From: Sycobia sp. Sy_11
Taxonomy: Eukaryota > Arthropoda > Insecta > Hymenoptera > Epichrysomallidae
DNA length: 64,000 bases
NCBI GenBank assembly: GCA_018907035.1
Contig: JACCIC010000292.1
Coordinates: 1 to 64,000 of the forward strand
Reading direction: 5' to 3'
Position numbers and translations under genes: made by a program. How positions within the stretch are numbered: position 1 is the first letter of the stretch; each line of letters begins with the position of its first letter. The notes below the pieces were generated by a model. The model did not search any database, had not been told where the DNA came from, and worked only from the letters and a program-made list of their open reading frames with translations. Positions 44,496 to 55,648 of this stretch are shown one piece after another.

Positions 44496-45626
44496 TCAAC
44501 CAGTATACAACTTCTTAACGTCGCTACTCATAGAATGATATTGGATAATACGATCATGCAGAATTAAGCAGTAAATTGATGTATTTAATCGAACATTATT
44601 TTTCAATTCCAGTTCTAGGCGTGCATTAGTGAGTGTACTTTCGAAAGAGTCGTTTTGCTTTGAATAAGCAATAACTATCAGTCGCATACGATTTCGGAAA
44701 TCTGTTCTCTTTCAAATAGGCTGATCCTCCTTGTTGTAGTAAACATTTTGAAAATTTGCAAACATATCATACAATATCGAATTATACAATCGATTATAGT
44801 AATATCAGTACTTAAATTTCTATATGGATAGTATTCAGAATTGAGAAAAAGATTCAGATTGCTGATATCACAATAATCAAAATGATTGGAATTTATATCT
44901 TTTTTCCATTTCTATTTGTTTGAAGTCCGGGAATGACTAATCGCCGCTTTTCAAGTTGATTCATCGTATTCACTGTTCACGCGTGCTCCGTGTAACGGGG
45001 AAGAGTGAATATTCATAGAGTTCCCAAGTACGAAAACTCATAGAGGTTGAATGATCTTTCTCCAACTGCTTTAGTAGTCGAAGCTTGTATCTATCTGATA
45101 CTACGACGTATGGAATCAACCATTCGATGTTTGTCATTCTATTTAGAAATTTTCATATAGTCGTGCGTTATCAGATGATCTCATTGTTGCTATTGGAACA
45201 ACATCGTTCAAATCGTTGCGTAAACAGACGAGAACAATTTGAACATGCTTTGCATTTATTATAACTTTACAATGAAATTCAGCGAAATCGAAAATCATGT
45301 TGAGGGCAAGGGGTACACCAAAACAGCCTAAATTATCGGTGATTGTATTGGACTCTTCTATATCGAGCCACCCTGCATTTTCCATTATTAAACTTTGTTT
45401 CGAACTTAAAAAAATACAACCTATTATCATTCTTGTAATTCCTATATTTCTACACCTATAAATTTCTATTTTATTCAATTCATATCGAATATCCTCAAAT
45501 AAGTGACAAATGACACTGTTTAAAAATTTCATATCTTGCAAAGTTGTACCATAATTTTTAGAAAGTTTACCGCATACTGCTAGCGAACTAAGTGAAGGTA
45601 GCAGGTAGCAGTCTTGCTGTTGAATA

Positions 45627-45667
<41 letters not shown>

Positions 45668-45750
45668 GAATTTCATGATTGTTACTAAAATTAGTTGTTG
45701 TGTATGGCTAATGCGCATGAACCTTTTAATGCGCAACTGTATTATCAAAT
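44496..45750 (-). pseudogene. major-capsid-like protein relic (Polinton/adintovirus-like)
   Basis: Minus-strand fragments in order: MENAGWLDIEESNTITDN, LNMIFDFAEFHCKVIINA and VCLRNDLNDVVP (45400-45170); IEWLIPYVVVSDRYKLRLL, SFRTWELYEYSLFPVT and NQLEKRRLVIPG (45130-44940); then NARLELELKNNVRLNTSIYC and LILHDRIIQYHSM (44640-44500). I recognise these as the large capsid-like protein found in insect Polinton-like elements, but the capsid function is inferred. Several stops and shifts; a (TA)n tract (45629-45665) interrupts the 5' part. Confidence 0.55.
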
Positions 45751-45964
45751 AGGATAGGAGATTCTTTACTTAGAACGTCCGCCTATTTCTTTGCATACAG
45801 TTCAAAAAAATTCAATTTATTTTTCACCAGGAGCGATGACTTTCAGACCTATACTTTTTAGGAATTCAATGTTTTGAGGTGTAAGTACTTTGATTGCATG
45901 TTTGTAATTAAGAGATGTCTTCTAACGAGAACAACACTGACTGAAATATAAGCTTTAAGCTCTG

Positions 45965-46329
45965 CTACAAAACACCAAATCTATTAAAATATAATACTCT
46001 GTTGACTCGCTTACGATATGCAACCCAGTAAGTTCCAGGGCCACTTGCATCATCAAGATTTACAATACCTGATTCATTATAATATAAGTTATTTCTACGA
46101 TTTTCTTTCAATTCTCGCTTTTCTGGTTTTGCATCATTAATAGCTTTGACTATTCCAGCAGTTCCCCCTGCCCATGCCTCTGTTCCACTCAAACCGGCAC
46201 GCAAAGGTATACGAAAGGGTAATACCGCTAAGTTTTTGAGGAGCCGTTAATATCCTTGGAATTGTCACACTACTTTTACGATGTGCCTTTTTAATTTAAT
46301 TTTTCATTTCAATGTTGATTTATTGTTTT
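45965..46329 (-). pseudogene. fusion remnant: capsid C-terminal segment joined to an adenain-like protease
   Basis: One 79-codon frame starts with the hydrophobic/linker part of the PLA2-type capsid protein (GTAGIVKAINDAKPEKRELK) and passes directly into an adenovirus-protease-like sequence (GIVNLDDASGPGTYWVAY, then VLYFNRFGVL). In that protease family the residue before WVAY is the catalytic His; here it is Tyr. The join implies a deletion of the sequence between two genes. The catalytic Cys region is not found. Confidence 0.55.
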
Positions 46330-46341
46330 AACTAGGTAATT

Positions 46342-46542
46342 GAGGCCTACGATGGTTCGATCGCTAGAGCGAAGAACTAGGAACTTGGTGATCCGAGTTC
46401 AAATTTCGGTCTCGGCCGATTGATGCAGGCACCGATGTAATAATTTACATGTGCTTTGTTTACAAACACATCGTAGACCTCCGTCGCTTAATAGAACCGA
46501 TATTTGGAAGCATAAATAGAGCGACGTTAAATAACATAAAAA
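46342..46542 (+). mobile_element. tRNA-derived SINE with perfect 12-bp target-site duplication
   Basis: AACTAGGTAATT occurs at 46330-46341 and again at 46543-46554. The 201-bp insert begins with a tRNA-like head: an A-box-like TCGATCGCTAGAGCG and a B-box-like GAGTTCAAATTTC. It ends in AGCGACGTTAAATAACATA plus a short A run. It interrupts the minus-strand capsid relic, so it is younger. A partial head is present at 40505-40545. Confidence 0.88.
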
Positions 46543-46716
46543 AACTAGGTAATTTTTGTTTCTTTTTTTCAACCCCATTCCTAACTTTACTTTAAGTTTC
46601 ATTGCATTATAGACTGCAAGTGTAGTAGCCATTTCAACCATACTTGCATCCTTTGATTTAAGCCGTAAGCGACCTTTGTCTGCGATAATTTGATCCGCAG
46701 CATGCATAGCATGCAT
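46543..46716 (-). pseudogene. PLA2-type capsid protein relic, segment right of the SINE
   Basis: The frame gives ADQIIADKGRLRLKSKDASM, VEMATTLAVYNAMKLKVKLG and MGLKK. It is the section directly after the PLA2 domain in the same protein family as the relic at 9146-9880. The translation then runs into SINE sequence. The PLA2 domain itself is not preserved here. Confidence 0.5.
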
Positions 46717-46739
46717 ATCGTTAACAATATTGGAATATG

Positions 46740-47177
46740 CTTAGTCGTGATCGTTGCAAGCAGAATCAAGGGAATTTATCCCAGGATGAGATTAGAGCTA
46801 TACGTTTCTTCAATTTTGTCCCAGGACTACAGGATTGATAACCTTGTAAATGCAATTCAATAGATAATTTACTAAGTAACTTATTAAATACTCCACTACC
46901 TTCTCACTTGTGTACGATCATTCTCTATCGTATCGAAAGTTAAAATCATCCTAGTTCAATTATATATAAGCATGCCATTTATACTTACTGTCACAGTTAC
47001 AGTTAAAACTATGGTATGCAAACATGGAATTCAAACATAAGCATTGTAAACGAGCAATACTACACACACACACACGTACACAGTACAGTCTCGAACATGA
47101 CTTAAGCTAAGGCTCCTCTTCCACCTCTTTTCTTATGCAGCGGGTAGTATAGGAAAAGAGAAAGCTATATAGCTTTG

Positions 47178-47222
<45 letters not shown>

Positions 47223-48220
47223 CGCATCAGATATAATGATTGTAAACGTTAAAAAGAATCATTCCCCATTTTCCTCTTTCGTTACTATTATAATATAACG
47301 GGACTGGCACCATTTTCGGGGGGCTACATTCCCTATATATTACAACATGCTAATAGGCATTCTAACAGTACGGCCTAGATGGGGCCCTAGCACACTTTTT
47401 CAGGGGAGAAGGTGATCTATAAAGCCTATGCGCTAGAATGCCTATAGTCTATCTACTTAACATCTAAATCCTGAGCATTTCGAATACTTGATTAAAATTT
47501 GAAGTCGATCGGCGCAGTAGTTTCGGCACCTATCAGGACATACATATTTATAAATATTTAAAATAATTATTATATTTATGTATTTAGTTAATATTAATAA
47601 TTTAAATAAAAACATTAAGTTCTATATTTAATATGAAATGAAAGAATTTAAAGGAGTTTTTTTCCAACGAATGATATGTTACACCAATATTATATTTTCT
47701 CATTGCTATAAATTATTCAGTGAATAAAAGATAAAAATCAAACATGCACTTTGAATTGGTCCGCATATTTCAGAAATCAGCCCTTTTTGTATTCTTCTTA
47801 GTAAAAGAATGAAATGGTCAAGAGGAAAAAAGATTACCCAGTAAAAAAATGTATTATTATTTATTTTAATAAGAAAGTTTATTATTCATGATGAATAAAC
47901 AATGATGTCCATTCCAAATTTGAAATTTATAGGTACCAGCTAGAACTATTTTAATTTAAAAACAATCTTAATATACTGAACTTATTAAACACTGCTGTTA
48001 AATATAATATATAAATAAAAAATCGGATTATTTGATTTTCAAAATTCTCATATTCTAAAAATGTGTTAATTACAAAAATTATGCGTAAGACGTAGGAATC
48101 TTCAGTGAATCATCGCTCCTATAACTAGTATTTCTATTGTTGAATTCTTCTTGTAATAGTTTCTGAGTACTTACCATTTTTGCCCATTCTTTGTGAATTT
48201 CATTACTAAATGTTATCATT
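46740..48220. other. AT-rich spacer with CT microsatellite
   Basis: A (CT)n tract lies at about 47182-47218. A segment at 47290-47560 (ATTTGAAGTCGATCGGCGCAGTAGTTTCGG) resembles the terminal sequence common in insect transposons but I cannot place it. No coding frames. Confidence 0.4.
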
Positions 48221-48225
48221 CTTAC

Positions 48226-50229
48226 TTAACGCCTTAATTCCTGAATGGACAAATTTTTACTAAAGTTTTCAACACTTATATTTTATATGAAAATGAACTG
48301 TAAAAAGTATATGAATAAGCGTAATTGATGTAAAATTTGATGAACTTTTAGAATCTTTTGTATTTTTCCAAAGTAACGAACTTTTAAAAACAAAATTTTT
48401 CACTTCAATTTTTCAAATGGAATGCGTTTAGGATTTAATGATGACGTAGCCTCGATACCTAAACTATCTAAAGATTTGGGTTTTGAAAAAAAAATTTGAA
48501 AACAGGCAAAATGGCTACTGAAACGTAGAAAAATCATTCAAATCAAGATGGATTTAAAAAAAAAACATTTCACTGAAGAAAAAGTTCTTGGAATTGATTA
48601 AAAAACATGATGGAATTTTTTTGGAAGCATCAGAAGCGTTCTTAAATTTTGCAAAATTCTAAAATTTTGAAAAATTCTGAAATTTACCAAAAAGTTCTGG
48701 AAAAATTCCAGCATTTTCTTTGATCAATTCTAAAAAGTCTTTTTTCAGTAATATTTTCTAAAGTGGATGATGTTTGAGTAAATAATTCCGAACATTTTCA
48801 ACAATTAATCTGACTCTCTTTTAGTTCATTTTCGAGCAATAGGTTTACTATCTAATTCACTTGATTATGAAATAGTAAATTATTATTTTTATCAACATAT
48901 ACATTTTTTTTTAAACATGTAACTTTTCTTTTCATATTTAAATATTTCTTTATCTATTTTTGTTCACTTTTATTCGCTGAATAAAGTAACATTTTAACTA
49001 AATAAATAAAAATAATATTTTTTAGTACTATTGTATGTAGAGCGACATTTCGTACAATAATAATTTGATACATTACATAAAAAATATCGGGTTCGTTAAC
49101 AAATCGTCATAAAGATTTTATTTACATAGATAATATAGAAATTGAAAAGCAAGAAAATGAAAATTATGATGCATTACTTATTCCTCAGGATGATGATTCT
49201 GACTGTTGTGATTCTAAATCAGAAAATTTTTAGAACTCGGAAAACGATATTCTACCTGTTGAAATTGACAGAAAAAAAGAGTATGAAGGTAGTTTGGGAA
49301 AGAGGGTGCGTTAGAAAGTTCCGTGCGACAAAGAAGTTTTATGATCAAGAGAATTAAGGCCTGCGTTTATGAACAAACCTGCCCGAAATGGGCCGGTCAC
49401 TTGTTGTAAAACTCGGAGCCAAAAGAGTGGGAGAACGATGGTTCTATGGATCGTCTAAAATTTTATGTGAATGTTGAGTGAGCATCGTAGCGAGTAATAT
49501 AAAAAAACTGAAGTGTGAATATTCGTCGTTGTAACCTTCGTGTATCTTAATATTTATTTATATTTAATAAATAGTAACTCTAAGAGTGATCTTTTTTTAT
49601 TTATTAATTTCCCTTGCAACGAAAATTATTCCCCCGCCCCCTCTGAATCCAAACAGAAAAAAAAACACTACCAATTAGTTATTCACAGGTTTTTAATAAT
49701 TGTAATTATAAATTATAAATTATAAATATATAATTATAAATTTATAAATACATTTATAAATTATAAATTTTATAAATAGAATTATAAATTTCAGAATTTT
49801 TCTAAATTTTCAAATTTTGACAAATTTAAAACGGCTTTCAATGTATCCAAAAAAAATGCCATTATGTTCTTTAATCAATTCTAAGAACTTTTCTTTAGTA
49901 AAATTTTTCTCTAAAGTCCATCTTGTTCGAGTTAATCATTCCAGAAGATTGTAATTATTTTTCTACGTTTCAGTCGCCATTTTGAGTGTTTTCCAATTTT
50001 TTTTTCAATACCTAAATCGTTAGATAGTTTATGTATCGAGGCCACGTACAAAATCATGCATAGTGTTGGACAGTTAAATTTTTTTGAAGAATCTAATAAA
50101 ACATTCTAAAAGTTCATCAAATTTTACATCGAATACACTTATTTATATACTTTTTACAATTCATTTTCACATAAAATATGTGTTGAAAACTTTAGTGAAA
50201 ATTTGTCCATTCAGGTCTCAATGGGTTAA
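48226..50229. mobile_element. piggyBac-type DNA transposon with ~480-bp terminal inverted repeats
   Basis: TTAA lies at both borders (48226-48229 and 50226-50229). The ends read CGCCTTAATTCCTGAATGG on the left and, inverted, CCCATTGAGACCTGAATGG on the right, the piggyBac-type terminus. Inverted homology continues inward about 450-500 bp on each side (AGTTTTCAACA..TATTTTAT.TGAAAATGAA, GTAAAATTTGATGAACTTTTAGAAT, CTCGATACCTAAACTATCTAA, ATGGCTACTGAAACGTAGAAAAAT). The left arm has an additional internal inversion at 48560-48770. The centre carries only a short coding remnant. Confidence 0.88.
49110..49345 (+). pseudogene. possible piggyBac transposase N-terminal remnant
   Basis: In one plus frame the sequence reads IEIEKQENENYDALLIPQDD then DSDCCDSKSENF and, after a stop, NSENDILPVEIDRKKEYEG. 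The acidic, Asp/Ser-rich start is like piggyBac transposase N-termini and it sits in the centre of the element. No catalytic aspartates are visible. The overlapping 71-codon frame at 49142 is a shadow. Confidence 0.35.
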
Positions 50230-51650
50230 CTCAAATCTATTTGGCACAGTTTCCTGTTATCAATATAACAAATTCGTAATAACCGAAATATCTCAGAGTC
50301 CTAACATGTCATGTTGTCCCTCAGAAAACTTTTACAGTATCGCCGCCTACATCTAGAAACCTCTTCCTCGCTGTTCTTTCGTCTTACCCGCATACCTCTG
50401 TTCCCATCCGCCGCGTCCGTGAAGCGGCAAGAGTACAGTAGGGGCTTCCAACAGGCGTGGATGTCGATTCTGTTACTCGGGTGTTATGTTCATGCGTCCC
50501 GCTGTAAGACAAGTCTAACAGCAATGCCGGTATGCAACCGTATACCGAATGATTCAGTAAATGTTCGTGCACCCGATCTATTTGTAATTACATATCGGCA
50601 CTTGCGTACGCTGTAATCGCTTTAGGATTACGCACATACTCGCACCTTCGGCTTGGGAAAGGTGAAAAGAGAACATCGAAATAGCGGAATAAGTTCAAGC
50701 ACCTTCAGATCGAAGCTGGGAAGAAAACCTCCATGAAGGAAATTCAATTTTGAGCTAAACGACCTAGGCTATTGGCTCCCTATACGAGAGTACAGAATCG
50801 GTTTGATTGTGCGATATTCTTTAATAGTATGTACAATAAAAAAATCCGCTGCTACGCACGAAGGAGCCTGAAACTGGTAGTCCGACTCGTAATCTTATTT
50901 TAAAAAAAAAGTTTCTTTTGCAACACTGTAATATGAACTACATATTCATGTTAAAGTTTTTAATTAAATAAGGGTATAATTTATTAAATTTAATAAACAT
51001 AATTATGTTTCAGTGACAAAAAAATTATTTGAATAAATACAATTTGGACTATTAATAAATTCCTAATAAATACTATCATAAAGAGAGTACAATTATGGCT
51101 GACCCGGGCATAATAAGAAAAATTTTATTTCGAAACCAAAAGCTTTATGTGAAAAGTTCGAAAGCTTTATTGTTTATTGTTTAAGTAGCATTTCTCATTC
51201 TGGTACAATTTCAATATTATTCGATATTTAGTTATTTTTGTACATTTTCGATCACGTGAATGAATCCGGAAATAATAAAGATCGGCCTTGAGCCGTTTGT
51301 TTTTCTCTTTCCCTTTTTCTTTTTCGTAGGCCGATGCCTTCATACGGCTCTTTTTTTTTAATGAGCCAACTAGAATTCTCTCCGATGTAGCCGGTACATA
51401 ACTCTAGCATTTGTCACAGTTCGAAATTAAAAATTTTGCTTGAAACAAAACGTTCATATTCTTGGTTAAAAATCGGAGTATCTTAAATTTTACTAAATAA
51501 TAATGAATGGTGGTTCAATGATATTGATGTGAATAGCTGAAGTATATAATAATTTTTTTAAACATTTGGTTCATACTTATAAATATAGATATTTCGTATT
51601 GATTAAAATTAAAAATTGTACTTATGTCGATTGTTCTGAATTAAATTAAT
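50230..51650. other. unassigned spacer
   Basis: A GC-richer part at 50340-50620 has overlapping frames on both strands without domains. Near 51270-51350 two short inverted pairs (GAGCCGT/ACGGCTC and CGGCCT/AGGCCG) could fold. Otherwise AT-rich. Confidence 0.35.
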
Positions 51651-51659
51651 AAATATTTT

Positions 51660-51980
51660 GATCGGTCTTACAGACTTTATATTATAATATATTAGCTAAA
51701 ATAATGACAGTCAGACTATCCAGGCCACCCCCCAAGAATCTGAAATATAACTTATTACTACAATAAAATATATTAAAAATTAAAAAGAAAATAAAATTAA
51801 TAACAAAATAAAATAAAAATAAAATAATAATAAAATAAAAATAAAAAAACAATATTCTATGTTAGCAAAAGACAACCTGACTGCCCCCACCACTTTAAAT
51901 TCACCTTTGGTGTCCGACCTTTTGAACCGCTGGTTCATCCTCAGGAAGTAAACTAAATTGAAAAACCCAGCATCCTACTT
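51660..51980 (-). mobile_element. second Penelope-like terminal segment (diverged)
   Basis: On the minus strand the same succession seen at 8098-8425 appears: a ribozyme-like box (CCTGAGGATGAACC-AGC-GGTTC then GGTCGGAC), GGCAGTCAGGTTG, a long T/A-rich run, CAGATTCTTGGGGGGTGG, TAGTCTGACTGTCATTAT and CTGTAAGACCGATC. No Penelope ORF adjoins it. The hammerhead boxes are mutated (CTGAGGA; no GAAA), so this copy should not cleave. Confidence 0.6.
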
Positions 51981-52193
51981 TACATGCTTTTTTAATATTG
52001 ATACCTTCTTTCGCCGTAATAAATGTATATTTCGTCCTCCTATTATATGTTGGAAAATTAATAAATGTATTTGTGAATCAAATTCTGCGAAGGAACAGTG
52101 TACAGTAATTACTAGTATAGCAACAGTGTAATTAATTTTTAAGTTTTCATTCTAAATCTCACAAATATTTATATGTTTAAGTGTAAATATAAG

Positions 52194-52198
<5 letters not shown>

Positions 52199-52246
<48 letters not shown>
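52199..52246. repeat. (TA)n microsatellite
   Basis: Pure TA repeat about 50 bp left of the mariner fragment. Confidence 0.95.
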
Positions 52247-52251
<5 letters not shown>

Positions 52252-52295
52252 TATATATTTATATAATTCATGAATTTCTATATTTAAATAATTAA

Positions 52296-52934
52296 CGATA
52301 TGGACGATTGGCCTGGGTTCATTCTTGACTTTTTGACCAGTCATAATACGCCACAGAAAAGTCTTCTTTTATGGCCTGGCAAGCAAAGATAGTGTGATGT
52401 TGTATCGATTCATTATGGCACTTCAAAGCACGGTCAAAATGTGTGGCATCCATTTTTCTTCATTATGAATCTTCCCCATCGCATGTAAACGTTTGCCAAT
52501 TGCTCAGTCACTGATTCTTAATTTATTAGTGAGATCTTTCTGCATCTGAGCTGAGTTTTCGTCCAATAATGCTTGCAATTCACTATCTTCAAACTTTTTC
52601 GGTTGTCCAGAATATTCTTTATCCTTAACATCAGTATATCCACTTCAAATGGAGTTTGTTCGCCATAACATTCTTGAAGTAATCGATAGGGTTCTGCTAC
52701 ATTTTTCTTAAGTCAACATAGTGCTAAAGGACACGTCAAAAAAAAAACGATTTATCACGAATCATTTTTCACTCACCAAAAAATTATAATGTTTACAAGT
52801 ATCATCGTCTTTAACGAAATTTTATTGATAAATGCCAAAAATAAAAAATCAGTACTAGATCCGATACATCTGATTTTTCGTACTATTTATAGCATCATCT
52901 AAATGTGAAAATCAGAAACTAAGTTCTCCTCCTA
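52296..52934 (-). mobile_element. mariner B family fragment
   Basis: Aligns by eye with 41258-41943 of mariner B (GACGATTGGCCTGGG, CTTCTTTTATGGCCTGGCAAGCAAAGA, CCCCATCGCATGTAAAC, AATAATGCTTGCAATTCACTATC). It ends with the same TCAGAAACTA...CCTCCTAA terminus followed by TA. The other half is missing. It encodes only N-terminal transposase remnants with stops. Confidence 0.85.
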
Positions 52935-52984
52935 ATAGAATAGGTAAGGTTCATTTATAAACTAAAATAATGAAGAGTATTAAT

Positions 52985-54420
52985 TGGTAAAAATTGAGTT
53001 GAAATATATATGCAGATATATTTATTTATATTTTCAATTCATCAGTACTGAAGTAAAAGAATTTAATTTAAAATAATTGTCTCGATGAATTTGTATTTAA
53101 ATTACTGCAGTTCAATTAAATTTTGATGAAATTTGAATTTTATTGAAAGTAGAAAAATAAACTTATTGTTGTTTGAAATATTTTCTGGAAAGGAATTCGA
53201 AATTTTTAAATTATTGGATCCTCGAATTTGAGATGATAGTGAATTCAAGAAATATGCACCGTGAATACGTAACGTTTTATGTTCTAGATTTGTTTAACGT
53301 GGTAGAATAGTCAAATGTTGAGGAGATTCTCTTAAAGTTCTTGGATCGAAATAATGATTAAAATATATTGCTAGATAAGGAAGATGGCCTGTGTTAAATA
53401 ACATATATAATATACAATTTGTGAACTAATTCTGACGTTCTCCAATTCTCAACCAGCTTCATTTCGATAGAGAGAGATTTTGTCTGTAGTTTTTAAACGG
53501 AATATATTTTTATAAACTTATTTAACGCACTTTCTAATTTAAGATTTAGTTCAGCTGAAAAATATCTGTTCAAATTGAGGAGAGTCAATCAATAGAAATA
53601 ACAGCATTATAATAAGATATCCTATTGATATAAAAGTACTACATTTTCTAAAAATATATAACTAGAACATAAGAACATCAGCTTTGTTACTTATTGAGTA
53701 CTTGATTTTATAGGAGAATTTAGCATGTATGTTAAAGGCAGCTGATTACTTCTAAAACTTGTATATAAGAATCTTGAACTGTAATCTATGAATTGTATAT
53801 TAAATTGATTTATATACTGTAGTGTTCCCAGTAGAATCGTATTTGTCTTATTTATCGTATTGTCCTCATTTCGTTTTAACTGAGTATTATAACTGTGCAT
53901 TGAAATACGGAAACTGCGTTTTTGTTGAAGATGCTTATTGTTAGATCAATTTCACTGTCGTGACATTGCATGTAAATTTGAAAATCATCACCATAAAGCA
54001 TATTATGAAATGAAAATTATCATTGATATAAATATATACTAAATGGATGTCATTGATATAAATGGAAAAAAATTAGTCGGCCAAAAATTGGGCCTTGTCG
54101 GAAACACCTAGATTTGTTTGAAAAAAAAAACACGATAGACTATTCTCTAAAGGCCTTACTGATTATTCCCTGTCCTTATGGTAAGATTGAAATCAGCAGA
54201 CGTCATTATATAACCGGCTTTACGTAGCTTATTTCAGAAGTAAGGATGGAAAATCTAATCAAAAGCCTTTGCGAAATCAAATGATAACAAGATAGTAATT
54301 AATTGTTTCTTAGAGCCTCGTCTTATGTGTTCAATAAGTCATATAATGGTAGTTTTGGTTCTGTATCTAAATCGAAATCTGGAATATATGGGGTTCTAGA
54401 AATTATTGGAAAAAAATAAA
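52985..54420 (-). pseudogene. non-LTR retrotransposon RT relic (CR1/L2/Jockey-like)
   Basis: Minus-strand translation in shifting frames shows RT blocks in the correct order: RFRFRYRTKTTII, LIEHIRRGSKKQLITILLSF, DFAKAFD and NKLRKAG (54370-54200); then FSIYINDIH-like and YGDDFQIYMQCHDSEIDLTI (about 54030-53930); and a C-terminal tail FDPRTLRESPQHLTILPR, LRIHGAYFLNSLSSQIRG (53350-53220). Many stops. The clade cannot be fixed by eye. Confidence 0.6.
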
Positions 54421-54595
54421 AGCCAGATGCTGATAAAGTCTGTTAAGTAAAAGCGTGATCGATTTCACTTACAGATAATGAAAGATTTCGCTCTAATTTC
54501 TTCGCGCACCGATAGACGGAAGCTTTGATCTTACTACATTATCAAAAACGATTCAGTTGTCGTTGATCTTGTGAAAGAGAATCTTATTAAACACC

Positions 54596-54850
54596 ATGAG
54601 TACTAAATACGTGTCGCGTTACGAGGCTGTGTTCCTTTGCATCCACTCGAAAGGTCCCAAAATGTCGCAATCAACGGCTGCTAAATATATGAGAAGGTCG
54701 AAGGCATTTGTACAGAAATGGGTACAGCGATATAAAGTGGCTAAAAATATCGATGATTTACTAGAACGTGGCAAGATAGGAAAATTGGACAAAAACAATG
54801 AAGAAAGAATAGTGAATCTGTTTTCGTGGAGTCCTGCTTTAACTCTTTAA
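54596..54850 (+). pseudogene. Tc1-like transposase DNA-binding domain fragment
   Basis: An 84-codon frame from an ATG: SRYEAVFLCIHSKGPKMSQS, TAAKYMRRSKAFVQKWVQRY and NIDDLLERGKIGKLDKNNEE look like the paired helix-turn-helix of Tc1/mariner-superfamily transposases. The frame ends after 84 codons and no catalytic domain follows. Confidence 0.5.
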
Positions 54851-54869
54851 CTTTTTGTCTTTGCTAGGC

Positions 54870-55345
54870 GCAGGCTTTGCTCATTATTGCGTATGGAGTG
54901 ATAGAATTTCCACCAATAACGAATAACGTACGGTTCACCGATTCTGAGAGGGAGGAGAAAAATTGTGTTCCTCTACCAATGAGGAATAATATAAGATTTA
55001 CCGTGGCTGAGAGGCAGGAGGTTAAAATTTTCGTTTGGTCCATCAGAAAAGCATAACCGATCACCATACAAGTAAGTGGACGGAGGAGGTATGAATTATC
55101 ACGGAGGAAGGAGAAAACTTTTGCTTCACCACCAATGAAAAAAATTTTCTTACATCAAAGTAGAAGGGGTGAACGATCCTTCCCATAATATAGTAAACGA
55201 AGGTGGTTCTTCTTTTTTCTTTTTTTTTAACCAATAGAAACGTTTTCTCATAAAAGGTCAGCACTGGCGAATTGTATAAAAGCGAATTCGCAGTCAGTTT
55301 TTCTATCATAATCTGCCTTCAAATTTCAAGGTTTAATAATATTAA
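54870..55345 (+). promoter_or_regulatory. upstream region with repeated CCAAT boxes and a TATA box
   Basis: CCAAT occurs near 54913, 54977, 55132 and 55231 on the plus strand, within loosely similar ~60-90-bp units (ACCAAT(A/G)A.GAATAA, GAGAGG.(A)GGAG). TATAAAAG lies at 55275-55282, with an initiator-like TCAGT about 20 bp on and the ATG of the next ORF at 55355. This looks like a working or once-working RNA polymerase II promoter. Confidence 0.5.
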
Positions 55346-55354
55346 TAATTGAAA

Positions 55355-55648
55355 ATGAAGGTAGCTGTGAGCACAGCAGGCAGCAGCAGCAGCAACAGCA
55401 ACAGCACCGGGAAGCGGCTGCCTGCTGTAGAAAAGGCTCCCCGATGCAGGAGTAAATATTTGAAATCGATGGACTTGTTTGGGGAGGAAGAGCAGGAGGA
55501 GGAGGAGGATGCACGGCCGACGACGCCAATTTCTATCGACGAAGCCTTGCTGACAAGGGCTGTAACGTCCTGTTGTGAACCAGAAATAAGGAGCTTTCCA
55601 AGCTCTGTGACGGTTGGAGAACGCTATATCGAAGAGCGCTGGATATGA
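55355..55648 (+). CDS. unrecognised 97-residue acidic-patch protein
   Basis: ATG at 55355, 80 bp after a TATA box. Ser/Asn-rich low-complexity N-terminus, a basic stretch (KAPRCRSKYLKS), a run of Glu (LFGEEEQEEEEDARP), then a mixed C-terminus. No family recognised. The stop TGA overlaps the ATG of the next frame as ATGA. It may be a regulatory gene of the virus-like cluster; this is an inference from position. Confidence 0.45.
   Translation: MKVAVSTAGSSSSNSNSTGKRLPAVEKAPRCRSKYLKSMDLFGEEEQEEEEDARPTTPISIDEALLTRAVTSCCEPEIRSFPSSVTVGERYIEERWI

Noticed and set aside
46342..46420. Possible tRNA gene
   Set aside because: A- and B-box-like strings are present but no cloverleaf is convincing, and the unit has a SINE tail and a target duplication.
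50311..50616. 101-codon ORF
   Set aside because: No recognisable family and an equally open antisense frame; left as unassigned spacer.
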